64,000 nucleotides of DNA from Actinoallomurus sp. (GTDB lineage: Bacteria > Actinomycetota > Actinomycetes > Streptosporangiales > Streptosporangiaceae). The notes beneath the pieces were generated by a model. That model was not told the DNA's origin and searched no databases. It saw nothing but the letters and a program-made list of their open reading frames with translations. The stretch is from positions 1 to 64,000 of the forward strand of contig JAOPYL010000124.1 of NCBI GenBank assembly GCA_025964625.1. The letters run 5' to 3'. The first letter of the stretch is position 1; each line of letters begins with the position of its first letter. The position numbers and the translations under genes were made by a program. Shown here piece by piece: positions 1-9,707 of the stretch.

Positions 1-1
1 G

Positions 2-124
2 CGGCCGGAGTTCGTCGGCGAGGTCGCCTACACCGAACGCACCTCCGACGGCATGCTCCGCCACCCCAGCTGGCGCGGTCTCCGCACCGACAAACGACCC
101 GAGGACGTCCGCGAGGAAACCTGA
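2..124 (+). CDS. C-terminal end of ATP-dependent DNA ligase (LigD-type), partial
   Basis: Frame from base 2 reads RPEFVGEVAYTERTSDGMLRHPSWRGLRTDKRPEDVREET*, typical C-terminus of ATP-dependent ligase OB domain; 5' end outside window. Confidence 0.75.
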   Translation, partial: RPEFVGEVAYTERTSDGMLRHPSWRGLRTDKRPEDVREET

Positions 125-301
125 GGAGACTCATGCGTTATCGAGGATGTCGTAGTTCACCTCGGTGATGAGCTTGGTGACGAACGCCTCGAACTCGGGA
201 CCGGCCGCATCGATCTTCTCCTGCTCCTTCGCGTTGTACCGACTCGACCGTCAGCAGCAGCAGCCGAGCGGTGATGACCGGGTATGGCTCGCGTCCCTGA
301 T

Positions 302-1414
302 TCATGTTCGGCGGACAGTGAGCATGCCGTCGGGCTGGAGGTCGACTCGTGTCCCGAAGGGACGGCTGATCCGTTCGAGGACAGCTCGCAGCCACTCTGA
401 GTCCGCGCTGGAGGCGTGGTGGAGTCGCATCTTCCGAGCCTGCATGGGAGCGATCCGAAAGCCGGCGAGCTCGCCCGTATCCGGTTCCACCGATGGGAAG
501 TACATGAGGCGCAAGTCGTCCCTGTACTCGTCGTAGCCCGTGATCCCCTCGTAATCGTTGATGAAATCGCCACAGCCGTACAGGATCAGCTTGTTCCGGT
601 ACACCTCGATCGGGCGAGGATGATGCGAGGAGTGCCCGTGCACGACATCGACACCCCCCTCGATCAGCCGGTGGGCGAACCGGACCTGATCTGAGTAGAC
701 GCGGTATCCCCAGTTGGATCCCCAATGAATGGAAGCGACCACGACGTCACCGGGTCGCTTCACCTCCCGCACTCGGCTGGCGATGTCGGCGGCGCTGGAG
801 TCTGACAGACCGGGTACGAAGTCGACTCCGGGCCGGATCGGGGTCGCGGCCCAACTCGGGGGGACGCCGCTGCAGGGCATCCCGCACGAGAAGGTCACGA
901 CACGCCCACCGCCCTCGGCGGTGACGACCGCGGGCCGCCGCGTCTCGTACACATCGTGTCCCGCCCCCACTGCCCGGAACTCTGGACCGGACAGCGCCTC
1001 GAGCGTTTCCTCAAGCCCTCGGTAGCCGAAGTCGAGCACATGGTTGTTCGCCAACGAACAGGCGTCCGGTCGGGCGACAGCCAAGCTGGGAAGGTTGTCC
1101 GGATTCATCCGGTAGTGCACGACCTTCCCCCGCGCGAACTCGTCACTTCGCGTAATAGCCGTCTCCAGATTGACTATTCGGACATCAGGCGCGACGTCGT
1201 CGAGCGTCTGCAAGGCGTCTCCCCAGGGCCAGGAGAAGTCGACCGGACGAGGAATCGGGCCGTTCACCGCTTCCGCCAGCTCGATGTAGCTGCGCGCATC
1301 GCAGACGTATGTCTCCTGCAGCGTGGGATCGCCGGGGTGCGGAAGGATCTGGTCGACGCCCCGGCCCAGCATCACGTCGCCACACAGGAACAACGTCATC
1401 AGGCCATCTGCCAT
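302..1414 (-). CDS. CapA family (poly-gamma-glutamate synthesis-type metallophosphatase) protein
   Basis: 370 aa; LFLCGDVMLGRGVD...IVNLETAIT...LANNHVLDFG...HGHSSHHPRPIE motifs. Confidence 0.88.
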   Translation of the reverse strand: MADGLMTLFLCGDVMLGRGVDQILPHPGDPTLQETYVCDARSYIELAEAVNGPIPRPVDFSWPWGDALQTLDDVAPDVRIVNLETAITRSDEFARGKVVHYRMNPDNLPSLAVARPDACSLANNHVLDFGYRGLEETLEALSGPEFRAVGAGHDVYETRRPAVVTAEGGGRVVTFSCGMPCSGVPPSWAATPIRPGVDFVPGLSDSSAADIASRVREVKRPGDVVVASIHWGSNWGYRVYSDQVRFAHRLIEGGVDVVHGHSSHHPRPIEVYRNKLILYGCGDFINDYEGITGYDEYRDDLRLMYFPSVEPDTGELAGFRIAPMQARKMRLHHASSADSEWLRAVLERISRPFGTRVDLQPDGMLTVRRT

Positions 1415-1660
1415 TCTTCCACTCTGCCAGCGGTATTAAGACCAAAGACACTCAGGGCACGGTGTACCGCGCGGGCCCCGGCAGCGGGCCGGATCAGGCA
1501 TGACGATCGCGCGACTTCGGTGCCCGGCGACAGCCCTGGTGCGCCAGTGACCACCTCCGTGGACGCGACCATCACCCGACCACGGCTGCTCGAACGGCGT
1601 GAGGGCACGGCGGCGACCAGCAGCCACATAGCCACCGCTGGTGAGTCGCCGGACTCCGCC

Positions 1661-2062
1661 TCAACTGCTCGCGGCCTGGAATTTGGGCTGGAGATTCTCC
1701 GGAGCCCGGTCTTTCGCCCTGCTGGGATCATTTGACTCGTACGCTTGGGCGATTTGGGCGGGGATTCGGCCGCGGTCGTTCACCGGTATCCCCTGTTGTC
1801 TTGCCCAGGCCCGGACGTCTGCCGCCCGCTCGCGGCTGTGAGTGGTCCGGGCGCCGGTGCGCCTGACGGAGCGTCCAGTCTCGCGTGTGCCGGCCTTGCG
1901 CGCCTTCTCGATGTAGGGCCTGAAGATCTTGCGAAGCTTGTTCGCGTTTTTGGTGCTGAGATCGATCTGGTAGGTGACCCCGTCCAGCGAAAAGGTCACT
2001 GTCTCGTCAGCCCGTTTGCCGTCGATGTCGTCGAGGAGCTGAACGATGGTCCTTTGTGCCAT
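1661..2062 (-). CDS. lsr2: Lsr2 family nucleoid-associated protein
   Basis: 133 aa; MAQRTIVQLLDDIDGKRADETVTFSLDGVTYQIDL N-domain plus VRAWARQQGIPVNDRGRIPAQIAQAY C-domain. Confidence 0.93.
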   Translation of the reverse strand: MAQRTIVQLLDDIDGKRADETVTFSLDGVTYQIDLSTKNANKLRKIFRPYIEKARKAGTRETGRSVRRTGARTTHSRERAADVRAWARQQGIPVNDRGRIPAQIAQAYESNDPSRAKDRAPENLQPKFQAASS

Positions 2063-2145
2063 GTGAATCTCTCCTGCGCTGTCTTGCTGTGAGTCAGTCT
2101 TCCGGTTTGGCGTTGAGATGAGCGACTATGAACTTTTCGTAGACC

Positions 2146-2235
2146 TCATCGCCTCCCACGCGAGCTGACCTCGATACCGTCCTGGCTCACCCATTCGCGC
2201 ACATCACTGTTGGAGTAACCGCGCCGGCGACGCAC
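2146..2235 (-). pseudogene. Remnant of Lsr2 C-terminal DNA-binding domain
   Basis: Minus-strand frame reads KAVRRRRGYSNSDVREWVSQDGIEVSSRGRR*, Lsr2-like; preceded in frame by TAG, no N-domain. Confidence 0.45.
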
Positions 2236-2256
2236 CGCCTTCTAATCGCCCGTGAA

Positions 2257-2290
2257 CGCCCTGCCCTGGGAGGATCCGGAGGGCAGGGCG
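2257..2290. terminator. Inverted repeat, terminator-like
   Basis: CGCCCTGCCC - 14 nt - GGGCAGGGCG perfect 10-bp arms. Confidence 0.55.
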
Positions 2291-2297
2291 TACGGCT

Positions 2298-2465
2298 TCA
2301 CGGGGTATCGCGGGTCTCATCGCGGAACCGCCGCAGCCAGTACCGCACCTCAACGATCATCGGATCGTCAGGCGGCAACTCCTCGGTGAGTTCCGCTGCG
2401 AACTCGTCGAGTTCCGCATCGCTCATCCTCTTGAGTGTGTCTCGCCAGGAATCCCCCCGCTCCAT
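2298..2465 (-). CDS. Small hypothetical protein (55 aa)
   Basis: MERGDSWRDTLKRMSDAELDEFAAELTEELPPDDPMIVEVRYWLRRFRDETRDTP*; below ORF-track length cutoff. Confidence 0.5.
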   Translation of the reverse strand: MERGDSWRDTLKRMSDAELDEFAAELTEELPPDDPMIVEVRYWLRRFRDETRDTP

Positions 2466-2844
2466 ACTTCGACCGTACCGCGTATTTATGCAGGTCAGCT
2501 AGCCTGCCGCCGCGGCCCCGGCGCCCGTGCTGAAATAGCCGGCGGGTAGACCGTTCCCCGCCGGGCGGCGGACCGCCGTCATGGTGGACGACGGGATCGC
2601 GACCGGGGCGAGCGCGCCCACGGTCTGCCGCATCGCGCGGGCCGAGGGGGCGCACCCTGTGGTGCCGGCCGCTGGGCTCATGAGGACGGCACTCACGACC
2701 ATCATCACAGGTCCGGGAACGTGTGGCGGCGAGGCGAACGCCAGGGTCCCGGCCAGGTCGGGGATGCGTTACTCACCATCAGAGCCTGCCCAGGCCGACA
2801 AGATCAGACCTCAGAATCACGAAGTGTTGGGGTACCCTGACCGC

Positions 2845-2883
2845 ATGGCCACTCTTCAGAGCCTCCTTATCGAGCCGCGTTGA
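2845..2883 (+). CDS. leuS leader peptide MATLQSLLIEPR
   Basis: 12 codons with CTT, CTC, CTT Leu codons; stop codon lies inside an 11-bp hairpin followed by an intrinsic terminator and leuS. Confidence 0.7.
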   Translation: MATLQSLLIEPR

Positions 2884-2928
2884 CGCGCTGAGTCAACGCG
2901 GCTGCCCCTCATGCGTGAGGGGCTTTTT
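2873..2928 (+). promoter_or_regulatory. Transcription attenuator of leuS
   Basis: Hairpin AGCCGCGTTGA/TCAACGCGGCT (2873-2903) then terminator GCCCCTCA-TGCG-TGAGGGGC-TTTTT (2904-2928). Confidence 0.75.
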
Positions 2929-2969
2929 CATTTCCGGGGCCAGATAGAACCAACGGTGACGAGGGTTTC

Positions 2970-5921
2970 ATGAGCGAGAGTGAGCCGGGCGAGACGATCA
3001 CCGGTGTGATGGCATCCGAGAATGGATCGCGTCCGTTCCGCTACGACGCGCGTCTCGCGAACGAGATCGAGTCGCGCTGGCAGGAGCGGTGGGAGACCGA
3101 GGGCACCTTCTACTCGCCCAATCCCACTGGGCCGCTCGCCGCAGGGTTCGACCAGATGGCGGGCCGCCGCAAATTCTACGCTCTCGACATGTTCCCGTAC
3201 CCAAGCGGTGCCGGGCTCCATGTGGGCCACCCGCTCGGCTACCTAGGCACCGACGTGTACGCCCGGTATCTGCGAATGACCGGCCACCATGTCGTACATA
3301 CCTTCGGGTACGACGCGTTCGGGCTGCCGGCTGAGCAGTACGCGATCGACACCGGCCGGCATCCGCAGGTGACGACCCAGAACAACATCGACACCATGCG
3401 CCGCCAGCTCCGCCGCCTCGGCCTGGGCCACGACACTCGCCGTGAGATCGCGACCACCGACGTCGCCTACTACCGCTGGACCCAATGGATCTTCCTGAAG
3501 ATCTTCAACAGTTGGGCCGACGAGCGGACAGGACGGGCCCGCCCGATCGAGCACCTGGTCGCCGCATTCGAGTCGGGTCAGCGGGTCGTACCTGACGGCC
3601 GCCCGTGGACCGAGCTGACCGAGGTGGAGCGCCGCAAGGTGATCGACGCTCGCCGGCTGGCCTACATCTCCGAGGAACTGGTCAACTGGTGCCCGGGACT
3701 GGGCACTGTGCTGGCCAACGAAGAGGTCACCGCCGACGGGCGCAGCGACGTGGGCAACTACCCGGTCTACCGCAGACCGCTGCGCCAATGGATGCTGCGG
3801 ATCACCTCCTTCGCCGAGCGGCTGATCGACGATCTGGACTTGGTGGACTGGCCCGAGTCCATCAAGCAGATGCAGCGCAACTGGATAGGGGCGAGCGACG
3901 GCGCGCACATCACCCTGCGGGCGGCCGACCACCCGGAGATCTCGATCGAGGTTTTCACCACTCGGCCGGACACCCTCTTCGGTGCGACCTACGTGGTGCT
4001 GGCCCCCGAGCATCCACTGGTGGATCAGCTCATTCCGGATGCCTGGCCGGAAAGCACTCCCGAGGCATGGCAGTACCCCCAGGGGCACGACGGCGGCGTC
4101 GCGTGGACTCCGCGGGACGCCGTCGCCGCGTACCAGGAGATGGCCGGCCGGCTCAGCGACCGGCAGCGCACTGCCGAGGCCTACGACAAGACGGGCGTCT
4201 TCACCGGTACCCACGTCATCAACCCCATCACCGAAGAGCGGATCCCGGTCTTCCTGGCCGACTACGTGCTGATGGGGTACGGAACCGGTGCGATCATGGC
4301 GGTCCCCGCTCATGACCAGCGGGACCTGGACTTCGCGCACGGGCTCGGGCTGGACATCCGCGAGGTGCTGGAGCCCCCCGCGGCCTGGCTCGCCGAGCAC
4401 GGCACCGACGAGACCATCCCGGCAGGCCAGTGGCAGACGGCATTCGTCGGCGATGGTGCCTACGTCGAAGCACCCGGGCCGAAGCTGGCCGGGTTGAGCA
4501 TGCAGGATGGGATCGTGGCCGCCATCGGCTGGCTGGAGGAGAAAGGCGTCGGCCGAGGGACCCGGTCGTACCGGCTGCGCGACTGGCTGTTCTCCCGGCA
4601 GCGCTACTGGGGCGAGCCGTTCCCCATCGTGTACGACGAACACGGGCTGCCGATCGCGCTGCCCGAGGACACTCTGCCCGTACGCCTGCCGGAGATGACC
4701 GACTTCCGGCCCGAACCGCAGGAGGACGAGGCCGGCGAACCGATGCCGCCGCTGGCCAAGGCGAGGGAATGGACAACCGTCGAGCTCGACCTCGGCGACG
4801 GGCCCAAGCGCTACCGGCGTGAGCTCAACACCATGCCGCAGTGGGCCGGGTCCTGCTGGTACTACCTGCGCTACCTTGACCCGACCAACGACCAGGCGTT
4901 CGTCGACCCTGAGATCGAGCACTACTGGATGGTCCCGCCGGACGCCGCTCAGGACGGCGACGGTGGCGTCGACCTGTACGTCGGCGGTGTCGAGCACGCC
5001 GTGCTCCACCTGCTGTACGTGCGCTTCTGGCACAAGGTGCTGTACGACCTTGGGAACGTGTCCACCAAGGAGCCGTTCCGGCGGCTCTACAACCAGGGCT
5101 ATATCCTGGCCGACGCCTTCACCGACGAACGCGGCATATACGTCCCGGCTGCCGAGGTGGTCGAGGCCGAGGACGGCACGCTCACCTATCAGGACAAGCC
5201 CGTGAGCCGCCGGGCCGGCAAGATGGGCAAGAGCCTCAAGAACAGCGTCAGCCCTGACGACATCTATCAGCGATACGGCGCGGACACGTTGCGGTTGTAC
5301 GAGATGGCCATGGGCCCGCTCGATACCGACCGCCCCTGGCGGACCAACGACATCGTCGGCGTCCACCGGTTCCTGCAGCGGCTGTGGCGCAGTCTGATCG
5401 ACGAGGGCACCGGTGAGATCCGGGTCGGCGACAGGCAGCCCGATGACGACACCCTCCAGCGCCTGCACCGGACGATCATGATCGTTCGCAAGGACTTCGA
5501 GGGGCTGAGATTCAACACCGCCATCGCCCGCCTGATGGAGTTGACCACGCACGCATCCAAGGTCGCGGCGAAGGATGAGGCGGTGCCTCGTGCGCTGGCG
5601 GAGCCGCTGGTACTCATGGTGGCACCGCTGGCGCCGCACGTCGCCGAGGAACTATGGGCGCGCCTCGGTCACGAGGAGTCGCTGACCTACGCGCCATTCC
5701 CTGTGGCCGACGAGGCTCTCGCCGCCGAGCAGACCGTCAACCTGCCGGTTCAGATCAACGGCAGGACCCGCTTCACGATCGACGTTCCCGCGGACGCCGG
5801 CAAGGAGGAGATCGAGCGGCTGCTGACGGCACATGCGGACTTCGCGCAGTACACCGAGGGCGTAACCGTCCAGCGCCTGGTCATCGTCCCCGGCAGGATC
5901 GCGAACATCGTGACACGGTAG
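2970..5921 (+). CDS. leuS: Leucyl-tRNA synthetase
   Basis: 983 aa; MFPYPSGAGLHVGHPLGY (HIGH), KMGKSLKNSV (KMSKS-like). Confidence 0.98.
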   Translation: MSESEPGETITGVMASENGSRPFRYDARLANEIESRWQERWETEGTFYSPNPTGPLAAGFDQMAGRRKFYALDMFPYPSGAGLHVGHPLGYLGTDVYARYLRMTGHHVVHTFGYDAFGLPAEQYAIDTGRHPQVTTQNNIDTMRRQLRRLGLGHDTRREIATTDVAYYRWTQWIFLKIFNSWADERTGRARPIEHLVAAFESGQRVVPDGRPWTELTEVERRKVIDARRLAYISEELVNWCPGLGTVLANEEVTADGRSDVGNYPVYRRPLRQWMLRITSFAERLIDDLDLVDWPESIKQMQRNWIGASDGAHITLRAADHPEISIEVFTTRPDTLFGATYVVLAPEHPLVDQLIPDAWPESTPEAWQYPQGHDGGVAWTPRDAVAAYQEMAGRLSDRQRTAEAYDKTGVFTGTHVINPITEERIPVFLADYVLMGYGTGAIMAVPAHDQRDLDFAHGLGLDIREVLEPPAAWLAEHGTDETIPAGQWQTAFVGDGAYVEAPGPKLAGLSMQDGIVAAIGWLEEKGVGRGTRSYRLRDWLFSRQRYWGEPFPIVYDEHGLPIALPEDTLPVRLPEMTDFRPEPQEDEAGEPMPPLAKAREWTTVELDLGDGPKRYRRELNTMPQWAGSCWYYLRYLDPTNDQAFVDPEIEHYWMVPPDAAQDGDGGVDLYVGGVEHAVLHLLYVRFWHKVLYDLGNVSTKEPFRRLYNQGYILADAFTDERGIYVPAAEVVEAEDGTLTYQDKPVSRRAGKMGKSLKNSVSPDDIYQRYGADTLRLYEMAMGPLDTDRPWRTNDIVGVHRFLQRLWRSLIDEGTGEIRVGDRQPDDDTLQRLHRTIMIVRKDFEGLRFNTAIARLMELTTHASKVAAKDEAVPRALAEPLVLMVAPLAPHVAEELWARLGHEESLTYAPFPVADEALAAEQTVNLPVQINGRTRFTIDVPADAGKEEIERLLTAHADFAQYTEGVTVQRLVIVPGRIANIVTR

Positions 5922-5939
5922 TCGGAGTTAGGGTCACAG

Positions 5940-5982
5940 GCCGCGCGGCCGAGGATCGGGGGGATGACCCCGGCCGCGCGGC
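5940..5982. terminator. Hairpin between convergent genes
   Basis: GCCGCGCGGCC ... GGCCGCGCGGC 11-bp arms just after leuS. Confidence 0.65.
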
Positions 5983-5997
5983 GGTCCGTGGAGGCGC

Positions 5998-6357
5998 TCA
6001 GCGCCGGATGGTGACCTTCATTATCTGCCAGAGCTCCTCTCGGAGCCGGTCACGACAGACACGGTACTGCGCCCAGTTGCCGTCGAAGGCTGTCATTACG
6101 ACATATTCCTCATCGGCGTTGTGCCGCCGTGTCCTGTCGGGCCTGAGCATCGTGTCGTGCATCTCGGCCCAGAGGCCGTCTCGCCACGCGTTGTAGAGCT
6201 CGGCGTCGCCGCCGAACCTCGTCTCCACCAGGAGCTTCTCGTCCTGAAGCACCCAGTTCGCGAGGTCGGGAGAAGAATGCGTGTGGCGAAACGGCCGTCG
6301 CCTCCTGAGCCTGCCCAGGGGTGGGCTGTCGTGCTCGCCCGGCGGCCATACCTTCAT
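5998..6357 (-). CDS. Hypothetical protein (119 aa)
   Basis: MKVWPPGEHDSPPLGRLRRRRPFRHTHSSPDLANWVLQDEKLLVE...WQIMKVTIRR*; start trimmed from longer ORF. Confidence 0.55.
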   Translation of the reverse strand: MKVWPPGEHDSPPLGRLRRRRPFRHTHSSPDLANWVLQDEKLLVETRFGGDAELYNAWRDGLWAEMHDTMLRPDRTRRHNADEEYVVMTAFDGNWAQYRVCRDRLREELWQIMKVTIRR

Positions 6358-6456
6358 GACGTCCCCCTCGTGTCGCGTCCCGTTAGGTAGACGTCTCACA
6401 CCGCGTTCCGGATGACAGGAATGTTCGCCGGGGGCCTTCTCTGAAAGTCTGTAGTC

Positions 6457-7023
6457 ATGCAGCAGCGCCGTACTCTCCGCGAGGACCTGCTCGACGCCAC
6501 CGCCGCGTTGATCATTGAGCGCGGATTCCGGCGGGTGCGGATGCAGGACGTCGCCGACGCGGTGGGGGTCAGCCGGCAGACCGTCTACAACGAGTTCGGC
6601 GACAAGTGGCGGCTGGCGCAGGCGCTGACACTGCGGGAGAACGAGCGCTACCTCGACGGCGTGGACGAGGCCCTGACCCGTCACACCGACCTGTACTCGG
6701 CGGTCGCCGCCGCGGTGGCGTACACCCTGGGTACCGCGGCGGACGACCCGCTCAAGAAGGCGACGCTGACCGGAACCGGCAGCGAGGACCTGCTCCCGCT
6801 GATGACGACGCACGCCGAGCCGGTGCTGTTCGCGGCGAAGCAGCGCATCGTCGCGCACGTCCTGGGCCAGTGGCCGGACCTGGATGAGGCCGAGGTGACC
6901 GAACTCGCCGACGCGGTCGTACGGCTGACGATGAGCCATGTCGTGCTGCCGACCGACCCGCCGGAGATCGTGGCGGCCCGGCTGGCGCGACTCGTCGTGC
7001 GTTATCTCGGCGACCCGTCATGA
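6457..7023 (+). CDS. TetR family transcriptional regulator
   Basis: N-terminal HTH: LIIERGFRRVRMQDVADAVGVSRQTVYNEFGDKWRLAQAL. Confidence 0.93.
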   Translation: MQQRRTLREDLLDATAALIIERGFRRVRMQDVADAVGVSRQTVYNEFGDKWRLAQALTLRENERYLDGVDEALTRHTDLYSAVAAAVAYTLGTAADDPLKKATLTGTGSEDLLPLMTTHAEPVLFAAKQRIVAHVLGQWPDLDEAEVTELADAVVRLTMSHVVLPTDPPEIVAARLARLVVRYLGDPS

Positions 7024-7190
7024 GTCGGTTCAGCGCACCGGCCACCGCCTTTACATTGTAGATTACTTAGGGAACATCCGCCTCGCGCATGTCCGCGTGG
7101 GCCTTCGCGCCCGTCGCGGTCGGCTGGTTCGCACGTGTCCGCCGATACCGGTCGCTACTGTTGTCCGGGCCAAGACCGAAGGAGATTCGG

Positions 7191-8372
7191 GTGGATTTCG
7201 ACCTGCCGGCGAGCGCGCTCGCCGTACGCGACGGCGTGGCCGCGATCGGCGCGCGCTATGGGCTGGACTACTGGGACCGCTGCGACGCGGAGAAGCGCTG
7301 GCCGGAGGAGGTCTGGCGGGACCTCGCCGACGGCGGCTGGCTCGGCCTCGCCGTTCCCGAGGAGTACGGCGGTGGCGGTCAGGGCCTGCTCGAACTGGCG
7401 GTGGCCGCCGAGACCCTGTCGGCCTCCGGCGCGGGCGCGGCGGCGTCATTCGTCTACCTGCTGACCCCCGCGTTCGGGGCGCTCACCATCGCCCGCCACG
7501 GCACCGAGGAACAGAAGCGCGCGCTGCTGCCCGCCCTCGCCGCCGGCGAGTCGGAGACCTGCTTCGCGATCACCGAACCGGACGCCGGCAGCAACGCGAT
7601 CAACATCAGCACCCACGCCCGCCGCGAAGGCGACGACTTCGTGGTCACGGGCCAGAAGATCTGGATCTCCGGCGTGGAACGCGCCCGCCACATGGTGCTC
7701 GTCAGCCGTACGATCCCGGCGGCCGAGGCCAAGCCGCGCCTGAACGGGTTCACGATCCTCCTCGTGGACATCGAGGAGGCGGTCGCCGAGGGGACGCTCA
7801 CGTACCAGCCCATCCCGAAGCTGGGCACCAACACTGTCGCCTCGAACATGGTCTTCTTCGATGACGTGCGGGTCCCGGCCGCGAACGTCATCGGAGAGGT
7901 CGACCAGGGCTTCGCCGTACTCTGGGACATCCTCAACCCGGAGCGGATCATCGCGGCGGCCGGCGGCGTCGGCGGCGGCGAGCTGGCCCTGAAGGTCGCC
8001 TGCGACTACGCGAAGGACCGGGCGCCGTTCGGCAGGCCGATCGGCGCCAACCAGGCGGTCGCGTTCCCCCTCGCCAGGATCAAGGCGCAGGTCGAGCTGG
8101 CCCGGCTGATGACCTACAAGGCGGCCTGGCTGTGGGACCGGCAGGAGCCGTGCGGCTCGGAGGCCAACATCGCCAAGCTCGCCGCCGCGGACGCGGCCTG
8201 GCAGGCGGCGGACCGCATGTTCCAGGCGCATGGCGGTATGGCCTACTCGCTGGAGTACCCGGTGGCCCGGCTGTTCCGCGACGCCCGCATCGGCAAGAAC
8301 ATCCCGGTCGCCGAAGAGCTGGTCCTCGCGCACATCGCCCAGAACGAGCTCGGGCTGCCGAAGTCGTACTGA
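7191..8372 (+). CDS. Acyl-CoA dehydrogenase family protein
   Basis: GTG start with GGAG; CFAITEPDAGSNA, LARLMTYKAAWLWD, MFQAHGGMAYSLEYPVARLFRDARIGK. Confidence 0.92.
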   Translation: MDFDLPASALAVRDGVAAIGARYGLDYWDRCDAEKRWPEEVWRDLADGGWLGLAVPEEYGGGGQGLLELAVAAETLSASGAGAAASFVYLLTPAFGALTIARHGTEEQKRALLPALAAGESETCFAITEPDAGSNAINISTHARREGDDFVVTGQKIWISGVERARHMVLVSRTIPAAEAKPRLNGFTILLVDIEEAVAEGTLTYQPIPKLGTNTVASNMVFFDDVRVPAANVIGEVDQGFAVLWDILNPERIIAAAGGVGGGELALKVACDYAKDRAPFGRPIGANQAVAFPLARIKAQVELARLMTYKAAWLWDRQEPCGSEANIAKLAAADAAWQAADRMFQAHGGMAYSLEYPVARLFRDARIGKNIPVAEELVLAHIAQNELGLPKSY

Positions 8373-8491
8373 ACCGCCCCGTCAGCAGGTCTCGAGCAGG
8401 CCCACGGCCACGGCGAGGTCGTGCGTCAGCGGGTGGCCCGGGGCCTGCGGGGAACGCATCATGGGAACACGTCTGCACGAAGGAGTGCGCA

Positions 8492-8923
8492 ATGCCGAAG
8501 CCGTACGCCAGCGCCGTCCTGCCGGCCTCCGCCGAACACGTATGGGCCTACCTCCGCGACTTCTCCAACATCGCCGACTGGCATCCGGCCATCGCGAGCG
8601 GCGAGTTGGAGAACGGTTCCGGCGACCAGGTCGGCAGCGTCCGTAGGCTGAGCGGCCCGGGAGGGGAGACATTCCGGGAGCGCCTGCTGGCGCTGGACGA
8701 CGCCGAACGCTCGTGCACCTACGAGTTCGTCGAGAGCCCGTTCCCGGTCCGCGGCTACCGCGCGACGCTGCGGGTGATGCCGGTGACCGACAGCGGCCAG
8801 GCGTTCGCCGAATGGTGGGCGTGGTTCGACTCCGACGCCAAGGACGAGGAGTGGCTGACGAAGGCCTTCGGCCAGGGGGTGTTCGCGACGGGACTCGCCG
8901 CCCTGCGCGAGCGTTTCAGCTGA
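8492..8923 (+). CDS. SRPBCC family protein
   Basis: [34 protein letters not shown]...; polyketide-cyclase/START-like. Confidence 0.85.
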   Translation: MPKPYASAVLPASAEHVWAYLRDFSNIADWHPAIASGELENGSGDQVGSVRRLSGPGGETFRERLLALDDAERSCTYEFVESPFPVRGYRATLRVMPVTDSGQAFAEWWAWFDSDAKDEEWLTKAFGQGVFATGLAALRERFS

Positions 8924-9704
8924 ACTCGGCCGGCCGCTTCTCGCGGAGGGCACGCACGCCCTCGCGCAGGTCCGGGCCACCGAAGCCGAAGAACTCCATC
9001 GCCAGCGAGGCGTCGAACGCCGGGCCGGCCGTGCGCAGCCAGTTGTTCAGCGCGTACTTCGTGAACCCGATCGCCTGCGCCGCCCCTTCGGCGAGCCGCG
9101 CGGCGATCTCGAGCGCCTTCTCGTGCACGTCCTCGTCGTCCACGCACACGCTGACGAGCCCGATCCGCTCGGCCTCCTCGCCGCTCAGCGGCTCGCACAG
9201 CAGAAGGTGGTACTTCGCCTTGGCGAGCCCGCACAGCAGCGGCCAGACGATGGCCGCGTGGTCACCCGCCGCCACGCCCAGCCGCGTGTGGCCATCGATG
9301 ATCTTGGCGGTCCGCCCCGCCACGGAGATGTCGGCGAGCAGCGCGACGGCCAGGCCCGCACCGACCGCCGGCCCCTGGATCGCGCTCACCACCGGCTTCA
9401 CGCAGTTGATCACGTTGTAGACGATGTCGCGCGCCTCGCGCAGAACGCGCGAGCGGACGTCGTAGTCCGCCATCATCTCCTCGATCATGGCGAGGTCGCC
9501 GCCGGCCGAGAACGCGGCGCCCTCACCGCGCACGACGATCGCGCGCACGTCATCGTCGGCGTCCGCGTCACGCCAGATCCGGGCCAACTCCCGATGGGCC
9601 ACGGCGTCGACCGCGTTCAGGCGTCCCGGTGCGCTGATGGTGACCCGCAGCACACCGTCGCGAGCCCAGTCGATCTTCAGCCGCTCGTACGACGAATAGC
9701 TCAT
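8916..9704 (-). CDS. Enoyl-CoA hydratase/isomerase family protein
   Basis: 262 aa; [36 protein letters not shown]. Confidence 0.92.
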   Translation of the reverse strand: MSYSSYERLKIDWARDGVLRVTISAPGRLNAVDAVAHRELARIWRDADADDDVRAIVVRGEGAAFSAGGDLAMIEEMMADYDVRSRVLREARDIVYNVINCVKPVVSAIQGPAVGAGLAVALLADISVAGRTAKIIDGHTRLGVAAGDHAAIVWPLLCGLAKAKYHLLLCEPLSGEEAERIGLVSVCVDDEDVHEKALEIAARLAEGAAQAIGFTKYALNNWLRTAGPAFDASLAMEFFGFGGPDLREGVRALREKRPAEFS

Positions 9705-9707
9705 CGG

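Noticed and set aside
3243-5639. 798-aa minus-strand ORF opposite leuS
   Set aside because: Antisense open frame caused by GC-rich codon bias; leuS on the + strand is unambiguous.
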